This document shows, in pieces, positions 53,901-64,000 of a stretch of DNA of 64,000 nucleotides. The notes below the pieces were generated by a model, which was not told the origin of the DNA, did not search any database, and saw nothing but the letters and a program-made list of their open reading frames with translations. Made by a program: the position numbers and the translations under genes. Source of the DNA: Rhopalosiphum padi (taxonomy: Eukaryota; Arthropoda; Insecta; Hemiptera; Aphididae); NCBI RefSeq assembly GCF_020882245.1, contig NC_083597.1, positions 80,144,152-80,208,151 on the forward strand, written 5' to 3'. Each line of letters starts with the position of its first letter. The first letter of the stretch is position 1.

Positions 53901-56900
53901 TTATTGTGGTGACATTGTTGAATTTACTTATGTTAGAATAATATTAAAATTTGCGAACACGCGTTTGCTATAAATAAAGCAATTATTTTTCTATTGTTAT
54001 TTAAATTGTTATTTTATATAATGAGTAAAAAATAAATAAAAACGGTTCACTTTAAATTGCAAGATAATAGGGTTTTTTTTTTTGTAAACACTTTTTGGTC
54101 ACTTTATATCTTTAAATCTTAGAAAACCTCTTTATATTGGATACTGAACTCAGATTGAACTTTAAAAAGGGTATTTATGCAATTTCCAGTAGTTTTTGTG
54201 AAATGTAAAAAGCATAAAAAACATTTTCAAAAAAAAATGTATAGGCATATGTAATGGTTTTTGAAATTGACAATTTTTTGACAAAATTACATTATGTAAT
54301 GGACAATTTTTCTAATTAATAAATGTTCTTAACTTAAATATTATCACTGAAACATCTTGTATCGCCTATTAAACAGTAAACACACATAATTGGCTGTTAT
54401 AAAGACTTTTTTATGTTGGTGTATAGATTTAGAATATCTATATTTAATATAAAATATAACAAACCATTTGGTTAATAATAGGTAGGTATACAATTTGTCG
54501 TTTACTGGCACAAATTAAATATAAATGTAAGTCTATTATTCAATAGCCAAATATAGTGGCATTTATAGAATACATATTTTAGTAAATATCTTATCAGCAT
54601 TAATATTTAAAGGTCATTCAACATATAGGCACCTGATACGAATATTTGAGTACTATTACATGCGTTTATGTATTAGGAAATACAATCTTCATCATACTAG
54701 GAACTAATACAATTTCCAAAGAACAGGGAGTGGTGACGAGTGGACACAACTTTATAACTTTATAAATATTAACAGTAAGTAACGAATACGCACAAGAAAG
54801 CGCATTATATAAATCCATACAACTCTTTAGGTTTTTCATACAAAATATTCAAGCCTTAAAAGAAAATATATACTTAATAATAAACCTTATAATGTTTTAT
54901 GTTGACTTTGACTAGAGAATTTTTATCTTATGTTTAAATAAAAATAATGATTCACATATTTTATTAATAAAAGTCGGTGCTGATGTAAATTGAAATACTT
55001 TAAAACGATCTTTTCGATAAAACAAGATAATATTCAATATGAAAAAGGTAAACAAGTGGATACTGTTCTGCTGTACATCAGGTATCGAGTGGATAACTAT
55101 TATGGTTATGTTAAATTTGGAATCCAAAGTGGAACCCAACGCTTATATGATATATTACATCTTATAGTGACATTGCATATTTTTAATAACTGAAAAACAA
55201 TGTAAAATAATGGCCATACATTTCAATTTATTAAATTATTTATGTTTTTAGAATTCCTTTTGAATCGTTGAACTTTTATAACTATTTAAAATAACTCAGT
55301 GGAACGAAATTATAATTTATATTAAAGTCCAATATCTAAAATTATCCATTACATTTAGCTTATTTCGCAAAATAACATTTATCGGAATGTTTATAATTAA
55401 CCTTGTAGAATCCTATTTTCTTATTTTTTATTTGAATATAAATTAAATTCAAACAAAAAATAAATACAATTTCATAAGAAATAATGTATGTAATGAAATT
55501 GTAATTAATAATAATAATAATATAATTACATAATGGTTTTTATAATTATGTTGTAGAATTCTTACCAGTTCATGGCGAATAAAGCTATAAGTCATAACGC
55601 AAAACTTCGACACAGTTTTACGCTTAATGTCAGGAAATTTGTGAGTTAAGAACTCTGTTGGACATACAAGGTCAATATACCTAGTGTAGGTTCTTATATT
55701 GTCTGGAGATTTAAAATCCTTCGTGGACAAGTCCCGTTCGCTTTGGCACATTTTAGACGTGTTCTTAGTCAATTTTAGGTACGTGAGTATTTTCACCAAT
55801 TGTGCAATGTTTTTTGTGGCTTTTAAAGCCCACACGAATTACGCTGTGCTAAGAGATTTTTGATGTTTTTATACTAGTTTTCCGTAAAAACTAAATCCAA
55901 GAGCACGTCTCTAAATTTAATTTAATTAATATACAATTAAGACTGATTGAAGATTGATCAATACCACTTAAATATTTGAAACTGCGGGATTGATTATACG
56001 AAATAATATTTATCTCCAATAAGTATGTAATAATACTCTAATTTGTATGTGCATAACATATATATATAAATATATTATGTCATTATGAATTCGAAACATA
56101 TTAAATACAACTAAACGATAGAAATCACAAACGATAATAAACGATTGAAACCAACAATCAACAATATTTTTTATTATTATTTTTGTAATTGATATTATAT
56201 TGTACATTATATAAATTATGGTGAATGCAACAAGATAAATTTACAGTTGAATAATAATTACAGTGAATTCTATTGTTGTAAAGTCAAAGGTTTTATCCGG
56301 TAACCGCAGTCGTTACAAACTTTTGTCATATAAAACATTGATATAACCACTATTAAACAGGCGTATTGTTGCTCGGGAAGCGTAGTACACTATAAGCGTA
56401 CAGCGTAAACGGAAGTTTGTCATCTTCAAAAGGAATAAATACAACGCAATATAATATGGGCCATATATAAACGGAAGAGAAACAAAAATAAATATAAACG
56501 AAGGAAAAATAATTTAAATTAAATGCATAGAAGCCGAACTATAGAAATCACACGATGGAACAAAAGTTGTAAAGATGGTGAGTAATAGTTAATAGAATGA
56601 GCAAATATTATGAGACTGAGTAAGTAGTAAATGGATTGACAAACTTAAAAGCTGTTAAAACGAATAATTTTCAAGTATTTGTTTGAACAGTTTGACTTGC
56701 AAATAATAATAATAAATATATCATGAATCATGTTTTTGATATTAAAACACTTCAGTATGATTTACACAAGAGCGAGATTAACGTTTTTATTAAATATAAT
56801 TGAATGAATAATTTATATAGGAAGAAAACATCATTTTGATATGTATAGTAAAATATTTATGAGTGACTTTCACATAAATGACAATTATAGAGTTCAGCAA

Positions 56901-59900
56901 ATTACAATATACCAATATAATCAAAAGCTTTTTTTTTATATAATATTCAGTGTACTACAGAAATATTTTTAATAGCACGATAAAAATCATATCATTTTAT
57001 AATATATATATTATATATAAATATTTGTGTAAATTTAATATAAATAATACATTTATCTTACAGAATGAATTTATTTTACAAGATAGTATTGTTAAATATT
57101 AAGTTGTAAAATAGGCACTATTTAGGTTGTTACCTAGGTATATAATATCGTCTATGAACTAAAATTTAAAAGTTTACTATAAACAAAGAATACTAATTTC
57201 TATATGAAGTAAAATAATTTACATTATTTATGATACTTTTAAAAATATCAAAGACGGTATAAGCTAGTAAGTGATATTTCTAGTTCCAAGCTCTGGAGTA
57301 AATTAAAATCTTTGACGACCATATTATACTCACACACAATCTATACTGTATTGTTATTAATATAAAATTTATATAATTTTTGTTATTTGTGGTAAATCTA
57401 ATGTGTGTCTCAATATTTTGAATATTAGATTATACTATATATGTACTATATGTATATAAATACAGAGATGAGCTGCATAAGAAAACAAATGTCTTGCTTT
57501 GGCTACAATTTTATTTTTTTATACGCAAACTTGCATAATAAAATATGAATTTGACCTTTAACTTTTCTCACCTCAATTTAAAGTATTTTTATACATTTTG
57601 GTTCTTTTTAGAAATTTATGGAAATTTTTGACAACCTAAAAACTTTAACATCGCCATAATATTATTAAACATAATAATAGAGAACATCGTGGGTTAAAAC
57701 CGTAGGGATATGTATTACTAGTGATGTAAAAAAAAAAAATAGTGCATATTGTATATAACCATGTAATATTATTTATTTCAAAATTCCTTAAATCCTTTTA
57801 AGGTAATACATTAAATTTTATACATTTATGTGATGTTTCATAGTAATGGTTATTTTCAATTCCCAAGGATTTGTTTATTATAATAATTGTACAGTTAAGT
57901 AAAATATAAATAGTTATTATTATTATTTATTAAAAGTATACTTTGAAAACTTGTTTGTATTATTTAAATAAGTCATACAAAATGAAATCGTCGAATAAAC
58001 TTTTTGAAACTGCATGTTATAGAAAAATTATAAATTAATAAAATAAATAAGCTGTTTATTATTAAAAAAAAATAAGGAATTTAATTTAAATAAAACGATT
58101 GGCTACTCATCGGTCAGTATAGATTAATCATTAGTTATTAAAATGATTGATTTTATTTTTACACGAGAAAAACTTTAGAAGAAATTATAGCTCTAAAAAG
58201 AAATCTAAGTTTATGATTATATTGTTCCAATACTAAATTATAAAGTTTAATTAAAAGGTATCTTAGTTAAACTAACACTTGTTCATTTAAAACATTGAAT
58301 GTTAAAATTTTGAATCAACTTATTAAACTCCATTATATTATTTTTCATAAGCGCTAATAATTTTTTCTATTTTACTAATTTAACTCGTATCTTATATATA
58401 TCTCTTAAGTCACTCGAAGATATACACTAGGTGTTTTCAAAATATAGTTTGATCTAAAAATCTATGAAATATAATTTAACAAATTATAAAACAAAGGAAT
58501 ACAAACAATGATGTAGCCTTAAAATTTCGCTTCACAAGATAATTAGGCCACTTTTATTCTACGAATGTCACATTTGCTTATACAATTATTAGATTACAAG
58601 ATTGTAAATTAACGTGACACAAAAGTTTTAACAAACCAACAATTTTTTTTTTTATAATATTAGTGTATAGTATTCTGAAATGTTCATACTTTAATTGTAT
58701 TATTATATTAATATGTGTTATGTATATAATTAATAGAATTGAGTAGCTAAGTAATTTGTACAGATATATATTTATATATCCAATTAAAAAAAAAAAAAAA
58801 AAAAAAACATAAATAATAACAATATTAAAAAATATGCAAAATACAAATAAAAATATAACGATATAAAATTTTAAATTTTAAAGCATACATTTAGTTCTAA
58901 AAATGGTAGTAAAAAATTGACTGAAATTGTGTTTGTTAAATTTTAAAGTTTAAATTATTAAATATTTACAAATAAACGTCATGGCAATAAATCTACATGA
59001 ATAATGAATACAATGTAACATGTTTTATTTTTTCTTCTTTTCTTCTTTTTATTGTTTTTATTCTGTGTCATTATTGATAGATGTTAAATCTAAACCTGAA
59101 TTGGTGGAAGACAAGTTGATTTGTGTTTGATAAAATGTCAAGAGAAAGATAAGAGAAAAATCTCATAAACACTTGAAGGGTCTTTTTTTCTGTTCATGAA
59201 TCGAAACTGCCATTGTGAAATAAGAATACTTCAGGTTTATATTCATTGATATTTTGATTTTAGTTTGATTCACTAAATATTATATTAAACATATGAGGTG
59301 ATATTATGAAACATCAAGGCAATATATTTCGCAATGTATTAATGATAAATGAAATTTTCATGAATTTTTGATTATATTTCTGTTGATGTTATTCAAAATA
59401 ATAAAAAATATATAATAGGTTAAAGGTATATTATTTAAATGTTTTAACACTATATAATTTATATAATTTATATTATTATAATAAAACTAAATGGTAGGTA
59501 TAGGTAAAATGTTTAATAAAATATTCCCTAACTTAACAAGTCTATTTAGTTGATAAAATTGCACTATTAATCATTCCTTTTTTTTTCAATGTATATAATA
59601 TTATACCGGTGTATAATAGTCTTTTATATATTATTTGAAAGTTGTGCTTTTAGTTTGTTTTTCATTTAATGTATTGACTTGTATCTGATGTGAACTGTTC
59701 AGCAATAATATAATGATTTTTTATAAAAGAGGGAAAAAGAAGAAAATATATAAACGTCAATCTATGAAAAATTAAAGTGCAGTCAATTCAAAATGTTTAC
59801 TGAATTAAAGATTTGAATGGCGTTACTTAAACAATACATCTTATATGATGTATGCTATTTAAGAGATCTTATTTAAATACAATTTATGTATGAAAGTAAT

Positions 59901-62024
59901 AATACCTATACCTATATTATATACGTAAAATAAATTATTCGTTTTAAACTATGTTCCTCATTGGTATGCTTAATTGTATAAAAGTTTTATATTATATAAA
60001 GACTATTTTATTATTTTAAAAACGGCTATAGATGTTATTTCTAAAGTTAGTTTTCACACTATACGTGTTTACCCATATTATGCAAATTTTAAACTGAATT
60101 AATTATAACTAGAAAAAAGTATATGGGAATATATTTTCTACTTGTGAATTTGTTTTACTTGGTAAAATTGAACAAAGCGTATTCATTGTGGCTGATATTT
60201 AAAGTAATTTTGAAATTAAAACCACTCGAAATATAAAAGGTAAACAAGGCCAATATGGTTCTATAGAACAATTAAGAGAAAATTAACCTTCCGAAAATGT
60301 TTTATGTATTCTTGTGTTTTTTATTTTTATTTTTACCTCCAAATACTGTATCGAAACTTCGGAAAAAGAGTGAATACTCTGAATACATAATATAATTATA
60401 TTATGCTAATACAGTTTTTAATCCAACAAATTTGAAATGTGTGTTTAAAATTTAAAATGTATACTTATTAGCCGAATAAAAATTTCAACATAAGAATGTT
60501 TTCGTAATATATTTTAGTATGTTATATTCTCAATTGTATCTTGTTTTAATTTTATGTAATTTTACTTGTTTTTCAAGCATACTTAGTGCCACAACTTCAA
60601 ATCACATATCAATATTTTGCTACGAATTCACTACATTTTGCTATACTGTTTTTAGAGTTTTCTATATTCTAATTTAATTCGGTATATTCCGAAAATATAT
60701 TAAATTTGTGACAAAATACCTATATACGGTTTGAAGTTGTTGCACTTGGTGCCGATATCAACTTGAAGGATTATATTAATTTAACTTATACATACACAAT
60801 AACTAAAAAAGGAAAAAATAATTCTGAGGTTCTGTTAATGAATGGTTTCCTCTTCACGTGATTCATGTTTGTATATACTTTTTCTTCTATGTTATCATTA
60901 TTTCTTATTGTTTTATTTTTAAACAAATTGAATATTTAAAAAAAAAAGCATACACAATACCGTATAAAGGTAAATGTTAAATGTAATATTTTATTTACAT
61001 AAGTATATATCAATATATATCAGTTTTTTTATAGAAGAACATTAAAAAAAAAAAATTATAAAAGTTTTAAGATTAATAAATTTAATATAATTTAAGCAAA
61101 ATATGATTGAATCAATCAGAAAGTATGCTGAACTTACCAGTAAATTCAATATGGATAAATTTGCTTGTCATAAAATAAATAAAAAATGAGTATATTATTG
61201 AGTAATCATATCATTATGTTCAAACATAATTATACATTTCAAATAGTTATCCACTCGGACGCTAAATGTTCAATTTTATAACTTAAAAACAATTACACTT
61301 TATGTAATTTTTGAAACCATTCATAACTTAAAAATCACTTTAATATACTTATAAAGTAAAATTAATGGAAATACTAAACGTACCTAATAACAATTTATTT
61401 ATTTATAATATTTAAAAACCGGATAAGTCCAATTCGCATGATATTTAATTTTTTTTTTTTAATAGACGCGTACACAGCGTATTGTAAGTTGATAAATCAT
61501 AAATGGTTCATTGTTGATAAAACAAATATAATTGTATATGTATAATATCCATTATAAAGTGAGCGCGTTTTATAGCAGTCACTATTTCAAATGTTTTCAT
61601 ATGAATCATTTCAGATATATTTAAATTATTAAATTGTCAGATGAATTAAACACATATATTAGAATATATTATATTATACTAAACAATTTAGAGCATTCCA
61701 AAAAAATATACATATTAAGCTAATCAATAATTACAATAAACCATTGTGTAAGTTTTTTCTCGAAGAACTCGAAACAACTATTTACTAAAAAATATTAATT
61801 TTGTTTTGTCTAATGAATAGTAACAACCTGAGTTATAATTATAACGTATGTTTAAAATTTTACTTTACTGAAATATTATTTAGAGTCATAGTACAATATA
61901 ACATATTTTAAGAAAACATTTTACTTTTTCATTATATATTCATAGATAATTAAATAATATTGTGTTCATTAATAACATCCGTATCAAATAATTGCTTAAT
62001 TCATACATTTTGGAATAAATAATC

Positions 62025-62061
<37 letters not shown>

Positions 62062-63385
62062 TACATCATAAACTTTACATTACAATGGTATACTATTTTT
62101 TGTATATATCTTTGATGGTATGTATTTCTCGTATACAGAAAATAAAAATGTACAAACTAAAGAGAAAATTTTTAAAGCGAGTTCTGTAGAGAAAACCATT
62201 TTTAGTAAAAGAATTGAATATTTTCAGGAATGCAGTTACGGATGAAGGAAATGAGAATAACAGCTTTAGGCAATTCATCTTCTATACTTTTTAGTTTTTT
62301 TTAGTGTTTTACATAAACATAATTAAATGACAAAACTAATTACGTTTAAATTACTATATAAAATGTGTTTTTTTGTTTAGCTTTTATTTCAATTATTAGT
62401 TTAGATGAATATTTAATGAATTATTTTTATGGTTATTATGCTAGGAACACACTTAATCAAATGCCAATCTCAGAGCTATTACTATATGTTAATTACACAA
62501 AAACTCTGTGAATAAATATAATAATTAATTTTAAAAGTTATACCTTCTAAAATCTAAATAGCTGCTACTGACTAGTCCAGTTACAATAAATGTATAGACT
62601 ATTTAATAAGTAAATTATTGAATTGAACCAATTTATGTTAAATTATTGTAATTAATCAATTTAATTATTTTGATAAATTTTAACAAAATTATATTATTAA
62701 ATATTTGTTCATCGTTTTAATTACATTAAATTAATTTGTATAACATAATATAATATAGTTTAATAATTCAAAATTTTACATTTTTGATATCTAGTTTATA
62801 TTTTGAGAACATTTAATATGATAAATAAATTTTATTATTTATTGAATGTAATAGTTTAATTTTTATCTAATATAAAGAAAAGTTTTATAAATGTATTATT
62901 TACTTGTATTATGTACACAAACATATCTAAAGAATTAAATACATGTTATAATATAAGAATACGTCACTCGTGGGTGGTTAAGTACAAAAAATATTTATAT
63001 GAATATTGAATATTTAAAATAGGTTTTTAATACTATTTTTTAATGTTTAATAATAAAGTAATTTCCAATCACCACTTATGTTTTATTTTAATGCAAACGC
63101 AATATTAAATTATTTAAATGGCAATATTCGTCGTGACATATTGTATTATTTTATACATAATAACGATACGTCCGCCTAGACAACATATTATTATTATATT
63201 TTACCAGTTTCTAATTACTTTTTTTTTAAACTTACCTAATATACCGAGCCTGTAGTTTAACGTGACGACAACCAATTCCGCGTTGCTGGCTAACACTCGT
63301 CCGTCGTACGGGTTTCCGGAATTCCACTCGTACGATTCTCCGTGTATGAAAACCAGTACGGGATACTTGCGGACGATTCTACTCC
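11551..63385 (-). CDS. Nlg: Neuroligin, cholinesterase-like synaptic adhesion protein (7 exons, 5'-partial)
   Basis: Type I membrane protein that binds presynaptic neurexin. Joined minus-strand exons are 63385-63236, 51014-50814, 42155-41716, 39612-39292, 27682-27528, 16729-16617 and 12728-11551. All have GT/AG introns and matching phases, giving 851 residues to the stop; the signal peptide and N-terminal part lie right of the window. The esterase-like fold is clear: FIHGESYEWNSGNPYDG, VVTLNYRLGILGFL, NYGLMDQIAVLHWVQQNI and FGGDPENVSLMGHGPGA. The nucleophile elbow of active esterases (GxSxG) is GHGPG here, so the serine is replaced by glycine, as in many neuroligins; the histidine region AHGEELPYMFG is kept. 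The stalk YDPVHQKYLEIS plus MKPRMKNHFRAHQLSVWL, one transmembrane helix and a cytoplasmic tail follow. Insects have several paralogues and I cannot say which one this is. Family assignment is very secure. Confidence 0.96.
11944..12093 (-). repeat. Histidine-rich coding tract (CAC/CAT runs)
   Basis: Runs of three to five histidine codons, interrupted by Gln, Gly, Met and a short non-repetitive stretch, lie within the neuroligin tail, residues 213-262 of the last exon. Both CAC and CAT codons are used, arguing for selection or slow drift rather than a fresh slippage expansion. Confidence 0.85.
14455..14719. mobile_element. Palindromic MITE in neuroligin intron
   Basis: A 265-bp foldback element. 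The left arm begins tagaaaatgcattgtattat, continues ctcgttatattttttcgg, and later contains caaggagta; the right arm is its near-perfect reverse complement and ends cattttcta. About 95-bp arms surround an AT-rich centre of about 75 bp. There is no ORF. The flanks are AT-rich and I could not define a target-site duplication. Confidence 0.85.
15665..15796 (+). other. Short 43-codon ORF antisense to neuroligin intron
   Basis: ATG to TAA, starting MVSLSLVSGLGAAGALLMCI and then EELQNQYF, in sequence less AT-biased than its surroundings. The Gly/Ala-rich hydrophobic start resembles a small membrane or mitochondrial peptide, but I recognise no family. Its ATG is directly followed by gtaagt, a perfect donor consensus, so this may instead be the end of a small exon, or chance. 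Confidence 0.2.
16617..16729 (-). CDS. Nlg: Neuroligin exon, end of esterase-like domain
   Basis: Acceptor ccctccag precedes 16729 and donor gtgagt follows 16617. Encodes 37 whole codons, DPNDHDDKPDSGSKERNRFR then SVTWDEYDPVHQKYLEI. An acidic/basic linker is followed by the W.EYD...Q.YLEI motif that closes the domain in neuroligins. One base passes to the last exon. Confidence 0.93.
19944..20033. repeat. Short inverted and direct repeat block
   Basis: acttgcgtcccaaaa at 19953-19967 is matched by ttttggggacgcaagt at 20015-20030 in inverted orientation. Also ggttacttgcgtcc near 19949 and ggtaacctgcgtcc near 19999 are direct near-copies. It could be a ~90-bp relic of an inverted-repeat element. 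A weaker relative (ggactcaaataggttat and ggacataaataggctat) occurs at about 20531-20580. Confidence 0.5.
21241..21560. promoter_or_regulatory. CpG-rich island in neuroligin intron
   Basis: About 300 bp with dense CpG dinucleotides (for example gggggcgattacgggcggca near 21388) amid very AT-rich intron. Open frames exist on both strands over it, but neither shows a family motif, and both are explained by few A/T-rich stop codons. It could be an internal promoter or enhancer, or an untranslated exon. Confidence 0.35.
27528..27682 (-). CDS. Nlg: Neuroligin exon containing the residual triad histidine region
   Basis: Acceptor tttacag precedes 27682 and donor gtaagt follows 27528. Encodes RIGTAHGEELPYMFGAPMVT, then SRNFTKSEALLSDAMILYLG and NFART. 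HGEELPYMFG matches the block holding the catalytic histidine of cholinesterases, retained although the serine is lost. NFT is a possible glycosylation site. Leaves two bases of a glycine codon. Confidence 0.95.
31220..31430. promoter_or_regulatory. CpG-rich island in neuroligin intron
   Basis: About 200 bp rich in CG, including accgcggcggcggcgaaccc near 31316, in an otherwise AT-rich intron. ORFs run through it on both strands, but their translations are low-complexity and unlike known domains. Candidate internal promoter or enhancer. Confidence 0.35.
32900..32942. repeat. Compound (CA)n(TA)n microsatellite
   Basis: An alternating CA run passes directly into an alternating TA run, then interrupted ATATAT. 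Confidence 0.9.
39292..39612 (-). CDS. Nlg: Neuroligin exon, helical part of esterase-like domain
   Basis: Exactly 107 codons, phase 0 at both ends. Acceptor ttctag precedes 39612; donor gttagt follows 39292. Encodes AGFEGDRRDKILRTYVRNAY, then SEIFFTIVNEYTDWER and TKSFFYVFDYQTRDGDYPQ. This helix-rich part carries residues of the four-helix dimer interface in vertebrate neuroligins; dimerisation here is inference. Confidence 0.95.
39619..39718. repeat. GA-rich / TA microsatellite beside a splice acceptor
   Basis: A GAGAGA start, a TATATA block, then a long interrupted (AG)n tract on the plus strand. On the transcribed strand this is a (CT)n-rich tract just upstream of the acceptor at 39613, so it may serve as an extended polypyrimidine tract. 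Confidence 0.85.
41040..41362 (-). mobile_element. hAT-like transposon debris
   Basis: On the minus strand a segment from about 41361 reads gagtaggggtggccaac, close to hAT ends of the form CAGGGGTGGCCAAC. It is followed by gacttgtgatccacc and ggttgtcgcgatc. A second copy of gatcgcgacaacct occurs at 41044 in the same orientation. There is no coding capacity or clear paired end; probably a fragment or two nested fragments. Confidence 0.5.
41716..42155 (-). CDS. Nlg: Neuroligin exon, middle of esterase-like domain
   Basis: Acceptor ttcatag precedes 42155 and donor gtaaca follows 41716. Encodes 146 whole codons, starting LFRRAILLSGSALSSWALVE, through LAKQVNCTTDG and IVDCLREV (a cysteine pair at the spacing usual in the family), FGPSVDGVVV, and KYDLLFGVVTSEALWRF. 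The SEA glutamate aligns with the region of the esterase acidic triad residue. NCT is a possible glycosylation site. Ends in phase 0. Confidence 0.95.
42918..42943. repeat. (TA)n microsatellite
   Basis: About 26 bp of alternating TA. Confidence 0.9.
45988..46051. repeat. Two-copy tandem repeat, 27-bp unit
   Basis: acatcaaatgtata starts at 45991 and again at 46018, each copy followed by an alternating TA run. Each unit core is itself a small palindrome. Confidence 0.85.
47270..48120. promoter_or_regulatory. Less AT-rich block with CA repeats, candidate regulatory region
   Basis: About 850 bp of raised G+C within the neuroligin intron. It has CA-rich tracts near 47350-47390, 47698-47722 and 48065-48100 and CpG clusters such as gcgcgcgcac near 48109. 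Several overlapping short ORFs on both strands lack motifs. An enhancer, internal promoter or non-coding exon are all possible. Confidence 0.3.
50814..51014 (-). CDS. Nlg: Neuroligin exon, degenerate nucleophile elbow
   Basis: Acceptor tttttcag precedes 51014 and donor gtacga follows 50814. Encodes FLNANGSPNTRARVANYGLM then DQIAVLHWVQQNIALFGGDP and ENVSLMGHGPGAACINFLM. The sequence G-H-G-P-G replaces the GESAG of acetylcholinesterase, so no acyl-enzyme can form. NVS is a potential N-glycosylation site. Splice phases match exons on both sides. Confidence 0.95.
55546..55838 (-). pseudogene. Coding-like fragment of unknown family
   Basis: On the minus strand an open frame from just after a stop at 55839-55841 reads WALKATKNIAQLVKILTYLK, then MCQSERDLSTKDFKSPDNIR, and later CPTEFLTHKFPDIKRKTVSK and FCVMTYSFIRHEL. 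Residue mix is far more protein-like than other ORFs in this intron. After HEL the DNA reads gtaagaat, a good splice donor, and beyond it the frame turns into AT-rich low-complexity sequence, so the fragment may be an exon relic. No good acceptor in frame exists upstream. I do not recognise the family; a decayed transposon or a gene fragment is likely. Confidence 0.4.
58785..58807. repeat. Poly(A) run
   Basis: More than 20 consecutive A on the plus strand. It might be the tail of a retroposed sequence, but I see no recognisable body or target-site duplication beside it. Confidence 0.85.
62029..62059. repeat. (AT)n microsatellite
   Basis: About 31 bp of uninterrupted alternating AT. Confidence 0.95.
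63236..63385 (-). CDS. Nlg: Neuroligin exon, oxyanion-hole/beta-sheet region
   Basis: Acceptor ttttag lies just above 63385 and donor gtaag just below 63236. Encodes 49 residues, SRIVRKYPVLVFIHGESYEW onward to VVVTLNYRLGIL. HGE corresponds to the HGG oxyanion-hole motif of esterases. Enters with two bases of a split codon and leaves one base (G of the next glycine). The following intron is 12.2 kb. Confidence 0.93.
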
Positions 63386-64000
63386 CTAAAACAAGTAATT
63401 AACAAAAAGGTTATTGTGATTTTCTTATTTTTATGCCATAAATAATATTTTTTTACTGACAGTAAAAATAGCTCAACTCCCAGAGGAAGACTTAGCGAGC
63501 AATAGACCGCAGCCAAACGACGTTTTGGTCCAACGAGAAATTTACCATAAAACTCACGGTTTTACGATAATACCGGTTACAGCTATCGATCTATCGACGT
63601 CCGTCTCAGACGGTGGATGCGTGCGTATTTATTATTTTTCAATTTTACCTTTGGCTCTCTAACGAAAATAAGCTAATCTTAAACTCAATACATATAGATG
63701 TTATTTTTTTCTATAAAAAAAATAACTTGTCTAAAACTTTACGTCTATATAATACAGGTATATAATATATATTTACAAATTCATAAACCGTATACGTATT
63801 CGCTCAAATATTCTTAGATCGAGCAAAGCCATATTATATTATATATACCTACCCGCAGGTATATATTCATACGTTGAAAAACATAATATGAATAATGGGA
63901 TGAATAAGTAACAGGCGGCAGACCTGTGAGTTTTGAGATACGGAGACGTATTTTACGATGATGGGTTTTTTCTACTTATACGCGTGTATACAGTGCACAC
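63386..64000 (-). other. Partial neuroligin intron at right edge
   Basis: Intron upstream of the first neuroligin exon in the window. I searched for the preceding exon, which should carry the CLYLN-type block of the esterase-like domain, and saw none. 63460-63640 is somewhat richer in G+C (for example gacgtccgtctcagacggtg) without coding signal. Confidence 0.7.

Larger units (their letters stand above)
51015..63235 (-). other. Neuroligin intron, 12.2 kb
   Basis: The longest intron in the window, uniformly AT-rich apart from the coding-like fragment near 55600. It includes a 22-plus base poly(A) run at 58785-58807 and an AT microsatellite at 62029-62059. Confidence 0.85.

Noticed and set aside
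54912..55193. Overlapping ORFs on both strands beside the coding-like fragment.
   Set aside because: Lys/Ile/Phe-rich AT-driven translations with no clear domain, and splice sites do not connect them to the 55.5-kb fragment. A distant link cannot be excluded without a search.
1..64000. CRISPR arrays, bacterial defence or operon-like systems, tRNA and rRNA genes.
   Set aside because: No regularly spaced repeats, ribosome binding site-led gene runs or tRNA-like cloverleaf sequence was seen on either strand; everything recognised is insect nuclear sequence.

Overview
The window looks like animal nuclear DNA from an insect, most probably a hemipteran close to aphids. Non-coding sequence is extremely AT-rich, coding exons are short with canonical GT/AG introns, introns reach about 12 kb, and the only two clear protein-coding genes belong to insect families. 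The aphid assignment is inferred from base composition, recurring short words such as taggtacctac, and the style of the small inverted-repeat elements; no database comparison was possible.

Layout: (1) Positions 36-3834, plus strand: eight exons of a gustatory receptor of the insect sugar-receptor clade. They splice in phase into one open frame of 428 residues that ends at a stop; the extreme N-terminus lies left of the window. (2) Positions 3835-11550: about 7.7 kb of intergenic DNA between two convergent genes. It holds a 571-bp foldback element, a 194-bp hAT-type MITE with a perfect 8-bp target-site duplication, an AT microsatellite and a small hairpin cluster. (3) Positions 11551-63385, minus strand: seven 3' exons of a neuroligin, a catalytically dead cholinesterase-like synaptic adhesion protein. 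They encode most of the esterase-like domain, the stalk, the single transmembrane helix and a long GC-rich, His/Gln/Pro-rich cytoplasmic tail. The upstream exons (signal peptide and N-terminal third) lie beyond the right edge. Six complete introns of 2.1-12.2 kb make up most of the window.

The two genes are not obviously linked in function; one is a chemosensory channel protein and the other a postsynaptic adhesion molecule. Inside the neuroligin introns I see a second palindromic MITE, hAT-like debris, microsatellites, several CpG-rich islands that could be internal promoters or enhancers, a 43-codon antisense ORF, and one coding-like fragment of unknown family. I found no CRISPR array, bacterial operon, tRNA or rRNA gene, and no clear sign of an undescribed multigene system. 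The most notable points are the unusual neuroligin tail and the intronic GC-rich islands.
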